This document shows, piece by piece, positions 34,922 to 45,914 of a DNA stretch of 64,000 nt. Origin of the DNA: Aneurinibacillus tyrosinisolvens (GTDB taxonomy: Bacteria > Bacillota > Bacilli > Aneurinibacillales > Aneurinibacillaceae). The position numbers and the translations under genes were made by a program. The notes below the pieces were generated by a model that saw nothing but the letters and a program-made list of their open reading frames with translations, did not search any database and was not told the origin of the DNA. Location of the stretch: the NCBI RefSeq assembly GCF_001015055.1, contig NZ_BBWZ01000004.1, positions 124,001 through 188,000 of the forward strand, given 5' to 3'. The stretch's first letter is position 1, and every line of letters starts with the position of its first letter.

Positions 34922-36571
34922 TTATCCGAGCAATACCTCGATGACCCGGTGGGTTAGGTTCGGTACCATTTGGAGAGAATACCTGGCTTCCATGCGCTCA
35001 TACTTTTTATGCGCGTCAAGCCCGTATGGACCAATATTAATGACAGGAACATTTATATCCCGAATATCCTGGTAATCAACGTGATATTTTTTCCCGAAGG
35101 AAGGATTGTTGGCGGATTCGGCCCGGATTCCCTGTTCATCGTCACTTAACCCGACAAAGCTCATGTCAGAAATGTAAGGGAAGAAGTTTCTTATCACAAT
35201 AGGGTGTTCATAATGAGGCTGAATATCATCTACGGCTTTCTCCAGCGCTTGAATAAGCAGCTTCTCATTCTCTGTTTCCCCTGTTAATTCAATGCGGGGG
35301 GAATAAATGGAGGAATAGAAAACAATGATGGCAGGGCTCCGGTCTTTCATCCATCCCCATGCTTCTTCTACAACACGGGCGGCATACATACGGCTATCAA
35401 GCGACCGGTCGGCAAGAAGGCCATCCTTGAACTTTTCTATGTGGGTCTCATAAGCCTCCCCATGTTCATTACGAAGCTGTTCAGTCATTTCTTCATAAGT
35501 AAAAACTCTTGGCTTCCATGAGATCCCCTTGTACGGCTCCCCGCTTTTCTGGCAGTAAGCTTTATATCGCTCGCTAAATAAGGATAAGGCGTTCGTAAAG
35601 GCGATTTCCGCTTGCTGCTTCAATTTCTCCAGAACCTCTCTGGGTGACCAGGAGTGAACGAGGAAGTTGTAATATACATAAGCGGAGAGGGCCGTCTGCA
35701 CCGTATAGGAAGGCTTCAGGTCTGTCTGCTTTAGTGATACGGGAGGAACGGTTACTTCTCCGTACGCCTCATTGCACAGCTCTGGGTTGTAGTCAATTTG
35801 CCTTGTGAGTTCGGCGGCAACAAAGTTCGGATCAAGCCCTTCAAAGCAGGAGCCTACGTGTGTTTCCGCCCCTGTAATGAAAAAGGAAGGGAGAAGCTTG
35901 CCGACCGTCCCTTTGTATATGTAGCGGTTTTCGTCTTTTTCGTGCCTGGGGGAGACAAAATCAGCGTTCACGGCCGCAATATAGTGAAAGTCGTATTTTT
36001 CCTTCCAGCTTTTTAGCGGCTTCAAGGCAGAAAGAATGCCGTGCGAGCTGTCTTCCTCATCACATTCTGCAACGAATACAAGGTTTCCATCCAGCAGCTC
36101 CGGGTTTTCGGCATAATATTTTAACAGGTACAGATTGCTGGCTACCCCGCTTTTCATATCGAGCATCCCTCTTCCGAAAAGCCAATCGCCCGAGGCAAGC
36201 TGTTTTTCCACATCTTCGGGCAGCTCCTCCTGGTGTAACGCTTTCATTAATTCTGAAGGGTGGTAGGCCACGCCCTTCAGATGATTGTAGTCATCAATGC
36301 CGACGGTATCGATATGCCCCATTAAGATAACCGTCCGGCTGCTCGTATTTTTCGTTCCTTTTACACAGGCTAACACGTTATAACGTTCCCATTCATCATG
36401 CATCGTTGGCATAAGAATCACCTGTTCAGGGTGGCTTGCAAAGTATGGAAGGGAAGAAACCATCTCATAGAGGGCGTGTGCGATATTTTTTTCTCCGTCT
36501 GTATTTACGATGCTTTCTATTTTTACAAGTTGTTCCGTTATTGCGCGTACTTCGTCACGGCAATTGAGCAT
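34922..36571 (-). CDS. rocB: M20-family peptidase of RocB type
   Basis: The 549-residue product resembles B. subtilis RocB, encoded with arginine/ornithine utilisation genes. Zinc-site motifs of the M20 family are VILMGHIDTVG, FGRGMLDMKSGVA and VAECDEEDSS, followed by KGTVGKLLPSFFITGAETH and a long insertion. The C-terminal part has MSFVGLSDDEQG and PVINIGPYGLDAHKKYERM. It probably hydrolyses a peptide or acyl-amino acid in the cytosol; the precise substrate of RocB is not established. The other roc genes are not adjacent. A large two-way terminator follows its stop. Confidence 0.88.
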   Translation of the reverse strand: MLNCRDEVRAITEQLVKIESIVNTDGEKNIAHALYEMVSSLPYFASHPEQVILMPTMHDEWERYNVLACVKGTKNTSSRTVILMGHIDTVGIDDYNHLKGVAYHPSELMKALHQEELPEDVEKQLASGDWLFGRGMLDMKSGVASNLYLLKYYAENPELLDGNLVFVAECDEEDSSHGILSALKPLKSWKEKYDFHYIAAVNADFVSPRHEKDENRYIYKGTVGKLLPSFFITGAETHVGSCFEGLDPNFVAAELTRQIDYNPELCNEAYGEVTVPPVSLKQTDLKPSYTVQTALSAYVYYNFLVHSWSPREVLEKLKQQAEIAFTNALSLFSERYKAYCQKSGEPYKGISWKPRVFTYEEMTEQLRNEHGEAYETHIEKFKDGLLADRSLDSRMYAARVVEEAWGWMKDRSPAIIVFYSSIYSPRIELTGETENEKLLIQALEKAVDDIQPHYEHPIVIRNFFPYISDMSFVGLSDDEQGIRAESANNPSFGKKYHVDYQDIRDINVPVINIGPYGLDAHKKYERMEARYSLQMVPNLTHRVIEVLLG

Positions 36572-36625
36572 AGTTTCTCCTCCAATGATTCGTTATAAAG
36601 CGATTATACAAAATTTTTTTTCTAA

Positions 36626-37651
36626 TCAAAATAGAGATGGCTGTCTTTTTTTCTTAGAGAAGATAAGAATGAGCGTCCCTGCGCTAATGTAACCGAACAG
36701 GGGATACAGGTGGTGTACAAGCGTAGAAAATCCAAATTGGCTGATGACATAACAAACGAGCAGAAGAGAGAGGATGATGAATTGTTTTTGAAAAGAGGGC
36801 GGCAGGAACAGTTCAAGCTGCCTGGTTAAGCCAAATACATTTCCGACAAGTGTAGTAAAGATCTCCCCAAGAATAATCAGGCTAAACAGCCAGTGCACAA
36901 CCGGGCTAAACATCGAAACGATTTGCGCCATCGGGATTTCTGCCCCTCTGATTTGCTCAAAATGAGCTGACAATGCGTAATTGCTTAAGAAGAGCAGAAG
37001 GCCAAGCCCCAGCCCCCCAATTATCCCTCCGCCGATAATCGAATATTTATCTCTTATTTCATTTCCTAAAGGGACGAGCACAGCCAGACCAAGAATGACG
37101 TTGAAGGAAACATAGAGAAAGGGGGAGTACAGCCAGCCTCCTGCAGCAGGAAGCGAAGGAGCAGATGCGATGCCGTGGATGGTAAAGGTTTTAATCGCAA
37201 TGAGTAGATTAAACGCAATCATGAGAGGGACGACAACACTGTTGACTGCTATGATCGCTTCCATCCCCCGCAGCGTAACCACATAAATAAGCAGCATGGT
37301 GCAAAATATGCCGGCCTGGTAGTATCCCCCGAATTGTTGTTCGAATAGAGCACCTGTTCCCGCGAGCATCACACCCGTAATGCAAATGAGCATGGCGAGC
37401 GTCGCCCAATTAATCCAGCGTCCAATGGTATGGCCGAACATATGATTATTAAACTGGTGGTAGGATGGTGCATTGATTTGTGCGGAGATAAGCATAATCT
37501 TGTTGCCTGCAGCAATGAACAGCACGGTGCAAATCGCGATAATAAACAGGCTCTTATCACCAAACCGGGTAATGAATTGAAAGATTTCCTGGCCGCTGGC
37601 GAAGCCGGCGCCAACGACCGTGCCGATATACGTGAAGCCAATCTGAAGCAT
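36626..37651 (-). CDS. YkvI-like LeuT-fold membrane transporter
   Basis: The product has 341 residues from the ATG at 37651 behind AGAGGGA; a frame starting seven codons earlier lacks good spacing. There are about ten membrane helices. The opening IGFTYIGTVVGAGFASGQEI contains the unwound-helix GAGFASG motif of the YkvI/LeuT-like group. Substrate unknown (amino acid or related solute likely). It is the upstream neighbour of rocB on the same strand, 54 bp apart, and could supply the RocB substrate, but this is inference. Confidence 0.82.
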   Translation of the reverse strand: MLQIGFTYIGTVVGAGFASGQEIFQFITRFGDKSLFIIAICTVLFIAAGNKIMLISAQINAPSYHQFNNHMFGHTIGRWINWATLAMLICITGVMLAGTGALFEQQFGGYYQAGIFCTMLLIYVVTLRGMEAIIAVNSVVVPLMIAFNLLIAIKTFTIHGIASAPSLPAAGGWLYSPFLYVSFNVILGLAVLVPLGNEIRDKYSIIGGGIIGGLGLGLLLFLSNYALSAHFEQIRGAEIPMAQIVSMFSPVVHWLFSLIILGEIFTTLVGNVFGLTRQLELFLPPSFQKQFIILSLLLVCYVISQFGFSTLVHHLYPLFGYISAGTLILIFSKKKRQPSLF

Positions 37652-37857
37652 CGTCTTCCCTCTTTTTATCACAATTGATTCCCTCCATTGGCAGGAAAAC
37701 CAGGTTGCGGATTATCCGCTCTTTTATACTATGAGATTGTCCTGTTCAGTAGACGCTCAAAAAAATTCGTTACTTTACTTGCAACTTGTTTTACAATAGA
37801 CTAGAGAAATAAACTAGGGCATATGCTTAACCTGGATAAACTGGAGGAAACTGCAGA

Positions 37858-38370
37858 ATGGCAAAATGGTTAAAAGAATGGGTGCCTGTGATTTTGCTGG
37901 CGATCATCCTGAGCGTAACCATCCGTACGTATGTTGGAGAGGCGGTCGTCGTTCCGTCCGGCTCTATGATTCCTACAATTCATATTAATGATCGGCTTGC
38001 TGTAGAGAAGTTTACGAACGTAAGCGATTTGAAGTTCGGTGATATCGTCGTATTTTACCCGCCTCTCAAGGATAAGAAGGATGAGCGTTTCATTAAGCGG
38101 TTGATTGGTGTCGGCGGTGACACGATCCAAATCAAGGACGGCGCCCTCTACCGTAACGGTAAAAAGGTGAATGAACCATATATTAGAGAGGCAATGACGT
38201 ACGAATATGGCCCTGTGACTGTGCCGAAAGGGAAGTTCTTTTTCCTCGGTGATAACCGCAATGAAAGCTATGACTCCCATCTGTGGCCAACGCCGTTCGT
38301 TGATGCGAAAGCAATTGCCGGTAAGGCGATTTTCAGATTTTACCCGTTCACACAAATGCAGGAAATGTAG
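37858..38370 (+). CDS. sipS: Type I signal peptidase
   Basis: The product has 170 residues, the Bacillus P-type length. A single N-terminal membrane anchor (about 8-25) is followed by the catalytic Ser36 in PSGSMIPT and Lys80 in RFIKRLIGVGGD; the C-terminal GDNRNESYDSHLWP box is conserved. It removes signal peptides from exported proteins on the outer face of the membrane. ATG at 37858 follows GGAGGAAAC. Bacillales often have several paralogues, so the letter assignment (SipS/T/U/V) is uncertain. A strong terminator follows. Confidence 0.93.
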   Translation: MAKWLKEWVPVILLAIILSVTIRTYVGEAVVVPSGSMIPTIHINDRLAVEKFTNVSDLKFGDIVVFYPPLKDKKDERFIKRLIGVGGDTIQIKDGALYRNGKKVNEPYIREAMTYEYGPVTVPKGKFFFLGDNRNESYDSHLWPTPFVDAKAIAGKAIFRFYPFTQMQEM

Positions 38371-38376
38371 CATACG

Positions 38377-38411
38377 ATCCCTTCCGCTCCCCGGCGGAAG
38401 GGATTTTTTAT
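38377..38411 (+). terminator. Intrinsic terminator after the signal peptidase gene
   Basis: ATCCCTTCCGC (38377-38387) pairs with GCGGAAGGGAT (38394-38404), followed by TTTTTT. Confidence 0.9.
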
Positions 38412-38507
38412 TGTTAAGGAACGAGAAACGTGTTACAAGCGGTTCGGTTAGGGGAATAATTAAAATAGAAGAAAATGTAAAGGACTGGATAGAAAGGCTG
38501 TGGCTGT

Positions 38508-39386
38508 ATGAAAGAGAAATTGCTTCTCATTTATAACCCGGTTTCCGGCCAACAACTCGTAGGTGGCCAGCTCGGTGATATCGTTCTTTCCCTGCAGGAG
38601 AAATGGGACGTTACGATCCGGCCGACAGCCAGCAAGGGGCATGCAGAACAGATGGCGGCTGAAGAAGGCGGCAGGTATGACGTAATGGTCGCTGCAGGAG
38701 GAGACGGAACCATACATGAAGTAGTGAACGGAATGATGAGGGCCCGGCAGCAGCCTGTCCTTGGCATTCTCCCCGGTGGAACGGCTAACGATATCGCCCG
38801 CACGCTGCAAATTCCCTTAACTCTTCTTGAAGCGTGTGAATTTATGAAAACGGAAGAGCCAAAGTTTATTGATATCGGTAAATACGGTGAGCGATATTTT
38901 ATGAACTTTTTAGGGCTTGGGCTTATTTCCACGGTGTCTAAGGATATAAAGAATGAGACGAAAACGTACCTCCGCCATTTTACCTACTACATAAAGTCAC
39001 TGCAGCACATGCAAAACAATCAGCTGTTTCATGTGACCATTGAAACAGAGAAACGGAAAATCGAGGCGGACGCGGTCATGGTGTATGTGGCGAATGGACA
39101 ATCACTTGCCGGGCTTGAATTGTTCACGGATAACGAAATGAATACCGGGCAGTTCGAAGTTGCCATTGTCCGCAATGTGGGTCTGTCAGAAATCATTAGC
39201 GTGGCCTCCTCCTACATAAAGAGTGAGCCAATCGAGCATGAAGCCTTCTATCTCTTCAAAGCGGATTCACTTTCGATTCATTGTGACCCTCCCCAATTGA
39301 TTGACACGGATGGAGAAAAAGAGGGACAGACTCCCGTGAGTATCGAACTTCTGCGGGAAAAAATGAGGGTAATTGGGCATCTGTAG
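38508..39386 (+). CDS. Diacylglycerol/lipid kinase family protein
   Basis: The product has 292 residues. The DAGK catalytic fold is visible: LLLIYNPVSG at the start, AAGGDGTIHEVVNGM (GGDGT nucleotide loop) and GILPGGTANDIARTLQIP. The C-terminal beta-sandwich has LGLGLISTVSK and VYVANGQSLAGLELFTD. It probably phosphorylates a lipid such as diacylglycerol, or a related lipid or sphingoid substrate. It resembles the YegS/BmrU/YtlR branch more than essential DgkB, so substrate is open. It is monocistronic; a two-way terminator follows. Confidence 0.88.
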   Translation: MKEKLLLIYNPVSGQQLVGGQLGDIVLSLQEKWDVTIRPTASKGHAEQMAAEEGGRYDVMVAAGGDGTIHEVVNGMMRARQQPVLGILPGGTANDIARTLQIPLTLLEACEFMKTEEPKFIDIGKYGERYFMNFLGLGLISTVSKDIKNETKTYLRHFTYYIKSLQHMQNNQLFHVTIETEKRKIEADAVMVYVANGQSLAGLELFTDNEMNTGQFEVAIVRNVGLSEIISVASSYIKSEPIEHEAFYLFKADSLSIHCDPPQLIDTDGEKEGQTPVSIELLREKMRVIGHL

Positions 39387-39473
39387 CGGCAGCAGAATGA
39401 ATCGATTTTCCCATTATTGTTTCACACTGGCGCACTGTGGAAAAGGATACATGATAAACAACTTTAAAGTAAA

Positions 39474-39515
39474 AAAGAGCGGTAAGCCAGGTATTCCGGC
39501 TTACCACTCCCCTGT
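39474..39515. terminator. Bidirectional terminator
   Basis: GGTAAGCC (39481-39488) pairs with GGCTTACC (39498-39505); AAAAAAG precedes and TGTTTT follows. Lies between the converging lipid kinase and VTT-domain genes. Confidence 0.7.
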
Positions 39516-39533
39516 TTTCTGATTGACGCTATT

Positions 39534-40130
39534 TCATTGTTTCACTGCGAAGCGGCTCTCCACCTTTTTCCCAGCATACCATAGCCCAAGCACGGCAGCG
39601 AAGACAAGGAGAAGCCTCCATGGTTCCCGAATGAATGAAGCAAGGTCATGCCCGATAAATGAAATCATGAAAATCATAATCGCTTTGCTTGCTAGAATCG
39701 CCGCCGCAAACTGGACTGTTGAAACTTTAGAGAGCGCAGCCACGACGTTGATTAAGGAAGAGGGAGAAAACGGAAAGCAGCACAGCAAAAAGATCGCGCT
39801 GAATCCGTGCCGGTTCATCCAATCCATAGAATAATTGACTTTCGGATGCTGCGTAAGAAAGCTCATAAATCGATGCCGGGCAAGTTTGCGGCATAGCAGG
39901 AATACAAGGATCGCTCCGGCACTGGCACCGAGCCAGGAATAGAGAAATCCTAACCATAACCCATACGCAGCGGCATTGCCTGCCACAATGGCAATGAGAG
40001 GCAGCATCGGAAGGAAAGCTTCCACAAACGTAGAAAGGATCCCCGGCAATGGTCCAAGCGATTCATATTTATCCAGCAGCGCCATAAGATTTTTAGTTGA
40101 AAGATACGAGAGTAGTGTTGTCCATTCCAT
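39534..40130 (-). CDS. TVP38/TMEM64 (VTT-domain) membrane protein
   Basis: The 198-residue product has five or six membrane segments and the central VTT/DedA-like motifs: EAFLPMLPLIAIVAGNAAAY, GASAGAILVFLLCRKLAR and FLLCCFPFSPSSLINVVAAL. DedA-superfamily members act in lipid scrambling or undecaprenyl phosphate recycling and in membrane potential homeostasis; no specific role can be assigned. It starts 9 bp after the stop of the upstream esterase gene and is probably cotranscribed with it. Confidence 0.88.
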   Translation of the reverse strand: MEWTTLLSYLSTKNLMALLDKYESLGPLPGILSTFVEAFLPMLPLIAIVAGNAAAYGLWLGFLYSWLGASAGAILVFLLCRKLARHRFMSFLTQHPKVNYSMDWMNRHGFSAIFLLCCFPFSPSSLINVVAALSKVSTVQFAAAILASKAIMIFMISFIGHDLASFIREPWRLLLVFAAVLGLWYAGKKVESRFAVKQ

Positions 40131-40139
40131 ACTGCTATT

Positions 40140-40853
40140 TTACCTTAGAAAAAAGGAAAAAGCATCCGGGAGTTCTTTTTGCCAGAACCCCCAATCGTGC
40201 CCGCCCTGTTTCTCCAAATATGTGACGGAAGCGCCTCTTTGCTTGAGCAGCTGTTTCATTTCCCGATTGTATGAAAGAAAGTCGGCGGTTTTGGTTCCTA
40301 CGGGCACTTGTGTTTCATCCAATCCGATGAGCATATAAATCTGAAGGCCGGAAAGAGTTTCTTTTCGCAGCACCTCTTTCATTGCTTCAGGATAAAATGC
40401 TCCGGATAGAGAAATGACGCGGGAGAAAAGCTCCGGGCGTTCGAGGGCTAAATCAAGGCTTACCGTTCCCCCCAGTGAATCGCCCACAAGGACGCGCTCA
40501 CCAACAGGAAATTCATTCTCAACAGCCGGAACCAGTTCCTCAATAAAGAAAGACTTGTAAGCTGCATTGCGGGTTCTGTTTGTCCCGTATTCTTCGGTAC
40601 GATTTTCCTTGGAAACTGTAACAGCAGCGATGATAAAGGGTAACAGTTTATCTTCGAGAATCATCTGCTGCGCAATTGTGGCCCCGCGTCCGAAGTTGAG
40701 AAATTGCTCACCGTCCTGGGCGTACAGGATCGGGTAGCGGCGCTTGGGGTCATAATCGGGCGGCAGGTAGACTTTATAGGAGCGTGTCTCTGCAAGGTAA
40801 GTACTATTAAGTTCACGGCGTAGTATTGTTCGTTTGCGCAGGCGTTCATCCAT
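40140..40853 (-). CDS. Esterase of the Fes/IroE (esterase D) alpha/beta-hydrolase family
   Basis: The product has 237 residues. The nucleophile elbow is VLVGDSLGGTVSLDLA (Ser in GDSLGG), and the likely catalytic His is in QGGHDWGFWQ near the C-terminus. The early segment YKVYLPPDYDPKRRYPILY is typical of this family. It is cytosolic, with no signal peptide. Relatives hydrolyse siderophore esters, S-formylglutathione or acetyl-xylan; no siderophore gene lies close, so the substrate is open. It is divergent from the pdh operon. Confidence 0.85.
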   Translation of the reverse strand: MDERLRKRTILRRELNSTYLAETRSYKVYLPPDYDPKRRYPILYAQDGEQFLNFGRGATIAQQMILEDKLLPFIIAAVTVSKENRTEEYGTNRTRNAAYKSFFIEELVPAVENEFPVGERVLVGDSLGGTVSLDLALERPELFSRVISLSGAFYPEAMKEVLRKETLSGLQIYMLIGLDETQVPVGTKTADFLSYNREMKQLLKQRGASVTYLEKQGGHDWGFWQKELPDAFSFFLR

Positions 40854-40894
40854 TGAGAAATTCCCTCCAAATTATATATGTATGTGTAAAAAAA

Positions 40895-42095
<1,201 letters not shown>

Positions 42096-42098
42096 GCC

Positions 42099-43079
42099 AT
42101 GGCACAAATGACAATGATCCAGGCGATTACAGACGCTTTGCGTACTGAAATGAAAGATGACCCAAACGTCCTTGTCTTTGGGGAAGACGTGGGGGTAAAC
42201 GGCGGGGTATTCCGTGCGACAGAAGGATTGCAGAAGGAATTCGGAGAAGAGCGCGTATTTGATACACCGCTCGCCGAATCTGCAATCGGCGGCATGGCCG
42301 TCGGTCTTGCGCTCCAGGGATTCCGCCCGGTTCCGGAAATTCAATTCTTCGGGTTCGTTTTCGAAGTGTTTGACGAGATTGCCGCCCAGGCGGCGCGCAT
42401 GCGCTACCGTTCCGGCGGAAAATACAACGCTCCGATCGTATTCCGTTCTCCGTTTGGTGGCGGCGTAAAAACGCCTGAGCTTCACGCCGATAGCTTAGAA
42501 GGATTAATGATGCAAACACCAGGCTTAAAGGTTGTCATCCCATCCAATCCATATGATGCGAAAGGACTGCTTATTTCCGCAATTCGCGACAATGACCCGG
42601 TTATTTTCCTTGAGCATATGAAGCTGTACCGCTCATTCCGCGGAGAAGTTCCGGAAGGATCATATACCGTTCCGCTCGGAAAAGCGAACGTTGTGAAGGA
42701 AGGAAAGGATGTCACTATCGTTACATACGGTGCGATGGTACAGACTTCATTAAAAGCAGCGGAGCAAATCGAAAAAGACCGTGGCGTTACCGTTGAAGTT
42801 ATTGATCTTCGTACAATCAGCCCGATTGATATTGAAACGATTGTTGCTTCTGTTGAAAAAACAAACCGTGCCATTGTGGTACAGGAGGCACAAAGACAAG
42901 CGGGTGCAGCGGCTGAAATTGTCGCACAGATTAATGAGCGCGCAATTCTTTCGCTTGAAGCGCCTGTGCTGCGCGTGACATCACCGGATACTGTATTTCC
43001 ATTTGCTATGGCAGAAGATATTTGGCTGCCTGATCCGGCAAGAGTAATCGACGGACTGAATAAAGTGCTTGATTTCTAA
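42099..43079 (+). CDS. pdhB: Pyruvate dehydrogenase E1 component, beta subunit
   Basis: The product has 326 residues and starts 3 bp after pdhA, behind AGAAGGAGATG. It contributes half of the active site and the transketolase-type C-terminal domain; visible motifs include [38 protein letters not shown] and [20 protein letters not shown]. Its end, [20 protein letters not shown], is typical. The protein assembles as an alpha2-beta2 tetramer around the E2 core. Confidence 0.97.
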   Translation: MAQMTMIQAITDALRTEMKDDPNVLVFGEDVGVNGGVFRATEGLQKEFGEERVFDTPLAESAIGGMAVGLALQGFRPVPEIQFFGFVFEVFDEIAAQAARMRYRSGGKYNAPIVFRSPFGGGVKTPELHADSLEGLMMQTPGLKVVIPSNPYDAKGLLISAIRDNDPVIFLEHMKLYRSFRGEVPEGSYTVPLGKANVVKEGKDVTIVTYGAMVQTSLKAAEQIEKDRGVTVEVIDLRTISPIDIETIVASVEKTNRAIVVQEAQRQAGAAAEIVAQINERAILSLEAPVLRVTSPDTVFPFAMAEDIWLPDPARVIDGLNKVLDF

Positions 43080-43107
43080 CAATGGAAACATAAAAGGAGG
43101 GAAAACG

Positions 43108-44445
43108 ATGGCATACCAGTTTAAAATGCCGGATATCGGTGAAGGAATTCATGAAGGTGAAATTGTTAAGTGGCACATTAAAGAAGGCGACCAGGTAGAA
43201 GAAGACCAGATTATCATGGAAGTGCAGAACGACAAGGCAGTGGTGGAAATCCCTTCTCCTGTAAACGGAAAAGTTCTTGCCATCAAAGTAGAAGAAGGAA
43301 CCGTGTCTGTCGTCGGTGATGTGCTCGTTGAGTTTGACGCAGAAGGCGCAGACAATGAGCCGGCTGCTGTGGAGACAACTCCTCAGGCCGAAGCGGCAGC
43401 ACCACAGGCACAACGAGTGGAAGAAGCAGTGCAGGTGGCGAATACTCCAGTAGATGCGGCTCACGTTCCTGGCACAGATGGAAATGTTGCGGTGGATGAA
43501 TCAAAGCAAGTATACGCCACACCAGCTGTACGTAAATTTGCGCGTGAGCAGGGAATCAATATCCGTCAGGTACGGGGAACAGGCAAGAACGGACGGATTA
43601 CGAAAGAAGATGTACAGACGTTCAAAGTCGGTGGACAGGCACAGCCTGCGGCCCAGGCAGCCGCACCGCAGCAGGCGAATGCAGCTCCCGCAGCAGCCGC
43701 GAATGCAACAGCGATTACAGGGACAGCGACCGTTCCAGGTGGACTTGAAGAACGCATACCTTTGAAAGGAATTCGCAAAGCCATTGCCACAGCGATGACC
43801 AAGTCGATGTATACAGCTCCCCACGTAACAATTATGGACGAGGTGGATGTAACGAAGCTGGTCGAAATGCGCGAGCGATTCAAGCCGATTGCCGCGAAGA
43901 AAGAAGTCAAGCTCACCTATTTGCCTTTCGTTGTAAAAGCCGTCATTGCCGGGCTGCGTGAATTCCCTGAGCTGAACGCAAGCATTGATGACGAGAAGAA
44001 CGAAATCGTATTGAAAAAATACTATAATATCGGAATTGCGGCCGCAACAGACGAGGGACTTATGGTTCCGGTTATTAAAGAAGCGGATCGCAAGCCGCTC
44101 TGGAAAATCGCCAGCGAAATCTCTGAGCTTGCGACGAAAGCACGTGAACGCAAAGCGTCTGCGGACGAACTGAAAGGCAGCACATTCTCGATTACAAACA
44201 TTGGTTCGGCGGGCGGAATGTTCTTTACACCGGTCATTAACTACCCTGAAGTGGCTATCTTAGGTGTGGGTCGGATTGCGAAGAAGCCTGTTGTCAATGA
44301 AAATGATGAAATTGTAGTAGCGCCGGTATTGGCCCTTTCCCTCAGCTTTGACCATCGCTTAATTGACGGGGAAATGGCGCAGCTGTATATGAACTACATT
44401 AAACAGCTGCTGCAAAACCCGGAAATGCTCGTTATGGAGGTGTAA
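43108..44445 (+). CDS. pdhC: Dihydrolipoamide acetyltransferase (E2 of pyruvate dehydrogenase)
   Basis: The product has 445 residues from the ATG at 43108, behind AAAGGAGGG. One N-terminal lipoyl domain (lipoyl Lys43 in VQNDKAVVEIP) is followed by an Ala/Glu-rich linker and a peripheral-subunit-binding domain (about 132-170; YATPAVRKFAREQGINIRQV). A second Ala/Gln/Pro linker precedes the catalytic acetyltransferase domain, whose active-site motif LSFDHRLIDGEMA lies near the C-terminus. It forms the core of the complex and transfers the acetyl group to CoA. Confidence 0.97.
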   Translation: MAYQFKMPDIGEGIHEGEIVKWHIKEGDQVEEDQIIMEVQNDKAVVEIPSPVNGKVLAIKVEEGTVSVVGDVLVEFDAEGADNEPAAVETTPQAEAAAPQAQRVEEAVQVANTPVDAAHVPGTDGNVAVDESKQVYATPAVRKFAREQGINIRQVRGTGKNGRITKEDVQTFKVGGQAQPAAQAAAPQQANAAPAAAANATAITGTATVPGGLEERIPLKGIRKAIATAMTKSMYTAPHVTIMDEVDVTKLVEMRERFKPIAAKKEVKLTYLPFVVKAVIAGLREFPELNASIDDEKNEIVLKKYYNIGIAAATDEGLMVPVIKEADRKPLWKIASEISELATKARERKASADELKGSTFSITNIGSAGGMFFTPVINYPEVAILGVGRIAKKPVVNENDEIVVAPVLALSLSFDHRLIDGEMAQLYMNYIKQLLQNPEMLVMEV

Positions 44446-44448
44446 CAA

Positions 44449-45861
44449 ATGGTAGTAGGTGAATTTACAACCGAACTTGACGTTCTCGTTATCGGGGCCG
44501 GACCCGGCGGTTATGTTGCCGCTATTCGCGCAGCACAGCTGGGAAAAAAAGTAGCGATTGTGGATAGAGATGAAGTAGGCGGCGTATGTTTGAACCGCGG
44601 GTGTATCCCTTCTAAGTCCTTGATTTCTGCGGCACATCGCTATGAGCAGGCAAAAGAAGGCGCAGACATCGGGGTTAACGTTGAAGGTGTTACCGTCGAT
44701 ATGAAGAAGGTCCAAGAGTGGAAACAAAGCGTAGTCAACAAGCTGACCGGCGGCGTAAAAACGCTCCTCAAGGGAAATGGCGTCGAAATCATTTCGGGTG
44801 AAGCCTTATTTGTCAGTGAAAATGAAGTGCGCGTGTTCCATGGCTATGACGTGAACCGCTACCGTTTCAATCACTGCATCATTGCCACCGGTTCACGCCC
44901 GATTGAAATTCCTGCGCTTCCTTTTAGCGAACGCATTCTTTCATCAACGGAAGCTTTGACACTCGATCACATTCCGGAAAAGCTGCTTGTTGTCGGCGGT
45001 GGATACATTGGAATCGAGCTGGGAACGACATTCGCGAAGCTCGGCGCAAAAGTAACCATTCTTGAAGGCAGCCCAAACATACTGCCGGGCTTTGAAAAGC
45101 AGATGGTTCAGATGGTGAAGAAAAAGCTAAAGAAGCTGAATGTAGACATTCATACAGAGGCAATCGCCAGCAAGAGTGAGGTAACGGAAAATGGAGTCAA
45201 AGTAACGGCTTCCATTAAGGATAAAGAGGAAGTATTCGAAGGGAATTATTGCCTTGTAACAGTGGGGCGCCGCCCGAATACGGACGAGCTTGGTTTGGAC
45301 GCTATTAACATGAAGCTGACCGAGCGCGGATTGATTGAAATCGATAAGCAGTGCAAAACAAATGTGCCGAATGTATATGCGATTGGCGATATCGTTGCCG
45401 GACCTGCGCTTGCCCACAAGGCGTCCTATGAAGGAAAAGTAGCGGCAGAAGTCATTGCAGGGCAGCCGAGCGAGATTGATTACCTTGCGATTCCGGCCGT
45501 TGTCTTCTCAGATCCGGAAATGGCAACCGTTGGCCTTGATGAAGCACAGGCGAAGGAGCAAGGGTATAAAGTCAAAACCGGTAAGTTCGCTTTCGCTGCG
45601 AACGGCCGTGCGCTCAGTGTCAATGAGACGGATGGTTTCGTAAAAGTGGTGGCAGATGAAGAGGATGGACGTGTACTCGGGGTTCAAATTGTAGGGCCAG
45701 AAGCGTCCGATCTGATTGCGGAAGCAGGGCTCGCTATCGAAATGGGAGCGACGCTGGAAGATATTGCACTAACGATTCATGCGCATCCTACGCTGGCTGA
45801 GGTAACAATGGAAGCAGTAGAAGCAGCGCTCGGACATGGTGTACATTCTTTAACGAAATAA
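44449..45861 (+). CDS. pdhD: Dihydrolipoamide dehydrogenase (E3)
   Basis: The 470-residue flavoprotein re-oxidises dihydrolipoamide using NAD. Visible are the FAD fold [20 protein letters not shown], the redox disulfide [13 protein letters not shown], the NAD fold [20 protein letters not shown] and the C-terminal active-site His-Glu pair in [15 protein letters not shown]. It is the last gene of the operon, 3 bp after pdhC, with a strong terminator downstream. The four genes have a consistent, moderately high GC. Confidence 0.97.
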   Translation: MVVGEFTTELDVLVIGAGPGGYVAAIRAAQLGKKVAIVDRDEVGGVCLNRGCIPSKSLISAAHRYEQAKEGADIGVNVEGVTVDMKKVQEWKQSVVNKLTGGVKTLLKGNGVEIISGEALFVSENEVRVFHGYDVNRYRFNHCIIATGSRPIEIPALPFSERILSSTEALTLDHIPEKLLVVGGGYIGIELGTTFAKLGAKVTILEGSPNILPGFEKQMVQMVKKKLKKLNVDIHTEAIASKSEVTENGVKVTASIKDKEEVFEGNYCLVTVGRRPNTDELGLDAINMKLTERGLIEIDKQCKTNVPNVYAIGDIVAGPALAHKASYEGKVAAEVIAGQPSEIDYLAIPAVVFSDPEMATVGLDEAQAKEQGYKVKTGKFAFAANGRALSVNETDGFVKVVADEEDGRVLGVQIVGPEASDLIAEAGLAIEMGATLEDIALTIHAHPTLAEVTMEAVEAALGHGVHSLTK

Positions 45862-45870
45862 ATAAGCATG

Positions 45871-45908
45871 GAAGAAGCCGGTGAGATGTCTCACCGGCTT
45901 CTTCTTTA
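45871..45908. terminator. Terminator after pdhD, also facing the repeat-protein gene
   Basis: GAAGAAGCCGGTGAGA (45871-45886) pairs with TCTCACCGGCTTCTTC (45889-45904), followed by TTTAG. Very stable and symmetrical. Confidence 0.88.
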
Positions 45909-45914
45909 GCCTGC